In this document: one piece after another, positions 5,442 to 8,129 of the stretch
How the letters are laid out: each line of letters starts with the position of its first letter
How positions within the stretch are numbered: position 1 is the first letter of the stretch
The notes under the pieces: model-generated
Told to the model about the DNA's origin: nothing
Seen by the model: the letters and a program-made list of their open reading frames with translations, nothing else
Database searches by the model: none
Made by a program: the position numbers and the translations under genes
Assembly: GCA_964490835.1 (NCBI GenBank)
Contig: CAZBEA010000048.1
Coordinates: forward strand, 1 to 8,129
Length of the DNA stretch: 8,129 nt
Direction: 5' to 3'
Origin: CAZBEA01 sp964490835
GTDB taxonomy: Bacteria > Patescibacteriota > Microgenomatia > Levybacterales > GWA1-39-11

Positions 5442-5470
5442 AGTATTTAAGACTTTACATCCTTTGTCAA
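5442..5470 (-). promoter_or_regulatory. Strong promoter of the cohesin-only gene, leaderless geometry
   Basis: On the minus strand there is a perfect TTGACA (5470-5465), exactly 17 bp, then AATACT (5447-5442, 4/6). Seven nt separate the -10 from the ATG at 5434, so transcription should start at or beside the A of ATG. No Shine-Dalgarno. It fills the only sizeable gap in this gene set and allows separate expression of the last gene. Confidence 0.65.
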
Positions 5471-5473
5471 ATA

Positions 5474-7036
5474 TTAGTCACCTTTTCGTGAGTTGAATCC
5501 AAAGTATAACAGGTTCAGATCTTTTGCGTTGACTGCCCCATCGTCATTTAGGTCAGCTATTTTTTGACCCTCGGCACTGGTTGGACATGTGTTGTTCTGA
5601 ATACAGTCAACAAGAGCATTATAATCAATAATCGAGAGCTCGTTATCACCGTCTAAGTCCCCAAGCACCAATTTTTCGTTGAAAACTGCACTAATAGTCC
5701 CAATGTTTAGAATATTTGAAGACTGTTTGGTCAGGGAATTTGGCAGTCTTACTTTGGCTAGGTATGCCCCATCTGCAACATCAGTTCCAAAACCTACAAT
5801 ACCCTTGTATTGATAGTCAGTTCCGATTGTGAGCGGGTGTTCGATTTCTTTTACTTTTTCTTTTTCAGAATTGAAGAGTTGAATTATTGCTTTTCTCTGA
5901 GGGTGGATTGGGGTGGTATTTTCATCAGTGCCAATACCGGGGAGACTGACTGAGAAATTTACCTTCTTGTCACTTTCATTTACTGTCGGAGTTGGATATA
6001 AAGTTGCTGTCGGAATTACGGCTACAGTAGGGGTAGGCGTTGGTGTACTGGTCGGAATAGTGGCTTCTTCATCCAGTGATATTGGGAAATTTAACGATGT
6101 GGGAAGTGTAACCGTATTGTTTACTCCTCCTGGATAAGTGTGGGGTACTGTCATATCGGACTTTGTAACATTAGGTGAGACTCTATATTTCGTATTTTTA
6201 GTTCCTGTAAGGGAGTAATCAAATTCCTGATTTGATGTTGAGGGTGTTTGGGAGTTAAATACTGTTGTAGAAGATTCATTTGTGCATGATGAGTCATTGT
6301 CATCTTGATCGTCTAGTTTGCAGAGTGAAATTGTAACTTTGTCATAAGAAATGCCATTTGAAGTAATTGTGATCTTGCCTGTGGCTGTTGCTGTTTCACT
6401 GTTTGAGGATGCACATTTTGTATCGGTACATACTCCGCTTTCGCATTCTGTTGGAAGAGAACACGTGCAGCCTTCAGGCTTGTCTGTCGTGACTGTACAT
6501 GCATCAGCGGAAAGTATAGTGTAGCTTCCTGCCGTAAATGTAGAGTCAAGACTTGATGTTGAGTCTGTTGTTGCAACTTCGGCTGCTTCTGCGAATCCAA
6601 CTGCTGCTGTCCCTTCATCTTTGGCCTTAAAATTAAGCGTAGTGATGGTAATTGAGGATCCCGAAACGGAAGCATTGTCTTTTCCGACACCCACAAAGCG
6701 GTATTGTCCTGTTGTGTTATTGAGGTCTTCATTGAGTACTGATTGAATTGTTGCAGGCTCAGGCTGTGTTGTAGAAAGCAATTCAAGAAGGTCTTTGTCA
6801 AAAGTTATAGTTACATCCAAAGCCTCGATTGGAATATTTTTGGTGTCCATTACGAGGTCAACCGAGAAATTACTATCAATAGTGTGAGTTGATTCTGATG
6901 GGGAAAAGGTGAAAGTAATTTGTTCGGTAGATGCCCGGGATCTCGTGTCTTGGGACTGACGTAAAAAGAGCAGAGTTAAAGGGACAGCAAGTATAATCAC
7001 CACAAGAATCATTAAACCTATCGCTTTCTTTCTCAT
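5474..7036 (-). CDS. Membrane-anchored cohesin / Cys-rich / dockerin surface protein (520 aa)
   Basis: Residues 5-25 are a hydrophobic anchor, followed by RQSQDTRSRAS (26-36). About 38-175 is a cohesin-like domain (ITFTFSPSES, ALDVTITFDKDLLELL, GQYRFVGVG, ITTLNFKAKDEGTA). A compact Cys-rich stretch follows at 180-208 (C180, C190, C192, C198, C203, C208). About 218-320 is a beta-rich region beginning GKITITSNG. A TPTPTPT linker (326-352) leads to a second beta-sandwich (about 357-450, NFSVSLPGIG) of unknown family. The C-terminus (458-517) is a type I-like dockerin with two full calcium loops, D460-D471 (DLDGDNELSIID) and D495-D506 (DLNDDGAVNAKD). Cohesin and dockerin bind each other in calcium-dependent surface assemblies; no enzyme domain is visible. 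The ATG at 7036 is 4 nt after the upstream stop, without an SD, so translation is probably coupled. Confidence 0.88.
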   Translation of the reverse strand: MRKKAIGLMILVVIILAVPLTLLFLRQSQDTRSRASTEQITFTFSPSESTHTIDSNFSVDLVMDTKNIPIEALDVTITFDKDLLELLSTTQPEPATIQSVLNEDLNNTTGQYRFVGVGKDNASVSGSSITITTLNFKAKDEGTAAVGFAEAAEVATTDSTSSLDSTFTAGSYTILSADACTVTTDKPEGCTCSLPTECESGVCTDTKCASSNSETATATGKITITSNGISYDKVTISLCKLDDQDDNDSSCTNESSTTVFNSQTPSTSNQEFDYSLTGTKNTKYRVSPNVTKSDMTVPHTYPGGVNNTVTLPTSLNFPISLDEEATIPTSTPTPTPTVAVIPTATLYPTPTVNESDKKVNFSVSLPGIGTDENTTPIHPQRKAIIQLFNSEKEKVKEIEHPLTIGTDYQYKGIVGFGTDVADGAYLAKVRLPNSLTKQSSNILNIGTISAVFNEKLVLGDLDGDNELSIIDYNALVDCIQNNTCPTSAEGQKIADLNDDGAVNAKDLNLLYFGFNSRKGD

Positions 7037-7040
7037 TACT

Positions 7041-7967
7041 CTAATTGTTATTCATCTTTCTGTATTCGTCAAGCCATTTAACATAATCAAAAATGGTCAC
7101 TTTTCCGTCATTATCACAATCAGACTTGGTATCTTCAGAAATTTTTCTTATCTCATCCAGCCAAATATCAAAATCCTGCCTGTCAACTGATCCATTGTCG
7201 TTAAAGTCACAGGCGATAATGTTAGGTGAAGGTTCAATCGTTACGGTTCCTGTAATAGTTGGCTCCGATTCAGTCGGGGTTGGGGTAGTAACAGAAGTTG
7301 TGGGGATGGGGGTAGACTCCGGAGTGATTGTAATGCCTGGTGTAGGATCCGTATCTGTAGGTTGAGGGGTTATAGTTATTTGTGGAGGAATTGTGATAGC
7401 GGGAGAAGGAGTAATTGACGCACTTCCTTTGCCGATTCTTATGGTGCTTTCATTTTTTTCCACTGCAACCGGACCGGAATTGGTATTCCCACTTTTTATT
7501 TCAACAGAACTAAATAGTACTTTTGCAACACCGTCTGATTTTGCTTTGAACCGTAGAGTTACAAGTGGGGTCCGCGTGAAGAATCTATATCTTCTTGTTG
7601 CAGACCCTTTGAACTTATAAATTCCTTGTATTTGGGATGATTTTGGAATCGTATTTCTTATATAAGACCTCTCATCAATAATCCCGACAAGTTCGACTAG
7701 GTCGGATGGATAGGTGACAGTAAAATCAACAGATTGTATGGAGTTGTGGTTGGGATCAAGAGACACTCGGACATTTATGCTGCTTTTAGGATTTACCGTC
7801 TTTTCTGTAGGAGAGAATTTTAATTGAACTGGTCGGGTAGAGCCCCCTGGTCGGTTGGAGGCATCGGAGCGTGTGGAGGTTTGATTTCTTCCAAATGTTA
7901 CGGCAAAAGGGAGGGCAACTATAATCAAAAGGATTAGTGACGAAGATATTATCCTTTTAATACTCAT
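7041..7967 (-). CDS. Membrane-anchored cohesin-linker-dockerin protein (308 aa)
   Basis: This is the minimal form of the architecture. A hydrophobic anchor (about 5-25) is followed by RNQTSTRSDAS (27-37). The cohesin-like domain spans about 46-179 (VQLKFSPTEKTVNP, VDFTVTYPSDLVELVG, GIYKFKGSA, LVTLRFKAKSDGVAKVLF). A Thr/Pro/Ile linker covers about 182-250, and the dockerin 253-305. The calcium loops are D254-D265 (DFNDNGSVDRQD) and D283-D294 (DCDNDGKVTIFD), each followed by an IW/KW-L-DE helix. Cys253 and Cys284 flank or enter the loops and could form a disulfide. It starts 2 nt after the stop of the partial upstream gene (TAATAATG) with no SD, which points to one operon. Carrying both partners in one chain, it could link head to tail with copies or paralogs. 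No enzymatic domain is present. Confidence 0.9.
   Translation of the reverse strand: MSIKRIISSSLILLIIVALPFAVTFGRNQTSTRSDASNRPGGSTRPVQLKFSPTEKTVNPKSSINVRVSLDPNHNSIQSVDFTVTYPSDLVELVGIIDERSYIRNTIPKSSQIQGIYKFKGSATRRYRFFTRTPLVTLRFKAKSDGVAKVLFSSVEIKSGNTNSGPVAVEKNESTIRIGKGSASITPSPAITIPPQITITPQPTDTDPTPGITITPESTPIPTTSVTTPTPTESEPTITGTVTIEPSPNIIACDFNDNGSVDRQDFDIWLDEIRKISEDTKSDCDNDGKVTIFDYVKWLDEYRKMNNN
7085..7124 (-). repeat. Copy 1 of dockerin-loop direct repeat (copy 2 at 8014-8053)
   Basis: 31 of 40 bases are identical between 7085-7124 and 8014-8053, in the same orientation about 930 bp apart. Both encode the second calcium loop of a dockerin near the end of adjacent genes. Most differences are at third codon positions, as expected of duplicated coding sequence under selection. 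Confidence 0.75.
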
Positions 7968-7969
7968 TA

Positions 7970-8129
7970 TTACTGGCTTGCGGACGTTCTAAACTGCTGA
8001 AGCCAAAGTATGTAGTCAAAAATAGTTATCTGTCCGTCATCATCACAGTCTGAGTTAAGTCCGATATCATTATTTAATTCATTCAGCCAGACTGTGTAGT
8101 CATCTCGATCTACATCATCGTCATAATCA
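7970..8129 (-). CDS. C-terminal dockerin of a further surface protein (partial, start beyond window)
   Basis: Read from the sequence: 52 residues end at TAA 7972-7970, and the 5' part lies past 8129. It contains most of one calcium loop (DYDDDVDRDD, followed by YTVWLNEL) and a full second loop (DCDDDGQITIFD, followed by YILWLQQF), then RTSASQ. The loops and the Trp-Leu pattern match the dockerin of the next gene closely; the second-loop DNA (8014-8053) matches 7085-7124 at 31 of 40 positions, which indicates recent paralogy. Two nt separate its stop from the next ATG. Its N-terminal content is unknown, though a membrane anchor plus cohesin is expected by analogy. Confidence 0.85.
   Translation of the reverse strand, partial: DYDDDVDRDDYTVWLNELNNDIGLNSDCDDDGQITIFDYILWLQQFRTSASQ
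8014..8053 (-). repeat. Copy 2 of dockerin-loop direct repeat
   Basis: Partner of 7085-7124. It encodes the loop DCDDDGQITIFDY in the partial gene at the window end. Confidence 0.75.

Noticed and set aside
5474..8129. Cellulosome for polysaccharide degradation
   Set aside because: Cohesin and dockerin domains are present, but no glycoside hydrolase or carbohydrate-binding module is visible here.

Overview
The window looks like a metagenome scaffold piece (a 10-N gap at 5058-5067) from a Candidate Phyla Radiation / Patescibacteria bacterium, most likely Microgenomates (OP11). The evidence is the 16S rRNA 3' part with a large helix-44 insertion, no 23S rRNA after the 16S, an AT-rich genome, and small envelope proteins with a membrane anchor, a Thr/Pro linker and a modular ectodomain. 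The phylum call is inference from these traits; no search was possible.

Layout. 1-620: 3' part of the 16S rRNA gene, with an approximately 150-nt AT-rich foldback insertion at the tip of helix 44. 621-831: non-coding, with a structured RNA region and a T-run, between convergent genes. 832-2544 (minus): membrane-anchored LamG-CARDB-Cys-rich surface protein. 2571-3728 (plus): Wzy/O-antigen-ligase-like polytopic membrane protein, divergent from the LamG gene across a 26-bp gap with overlapping promoters. 3764-3835: tRNA-Cys. 3939-4603: two probable very small genes (48 and 53 aa) and a 111-aa unknown soluble protein with a clear Shine-Dalgarno. 4653-4728: tRNA-Ile(GAU). 4771-8129 (minus): a tandem set of four envelope genes. 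In transcription order these are a partial dockerin protein, a cohesin-linker-dockerin protein, a cohesin-Cys-rich-beta-dockerin protein, and a cohesin-only membrane protein with its own promoter.

How it may work. Two complete proteins carry a membrane anchor, a cohesin-like domain and a C-terminal dockerin with two canonical calcium loops. The gene upstream also ends in a dockerin, and the last gene encodes a cohesin with no dockerin. Each two-ended protein could in principle give its dockerin to a neighbour's cohesin, so the set could build a chain or mesh on the cell surface, with the cohesin-only protein as a terminal acceptor. No enzyme domain is visible, so this does not look like a cellulosome. 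The LamG/CARDB protein and the Wzy-like protein fit the same envelope and attachment theme. Several genes have a -10 box 6-8 nt before the start codon, which suggests leaderless mRNAs.
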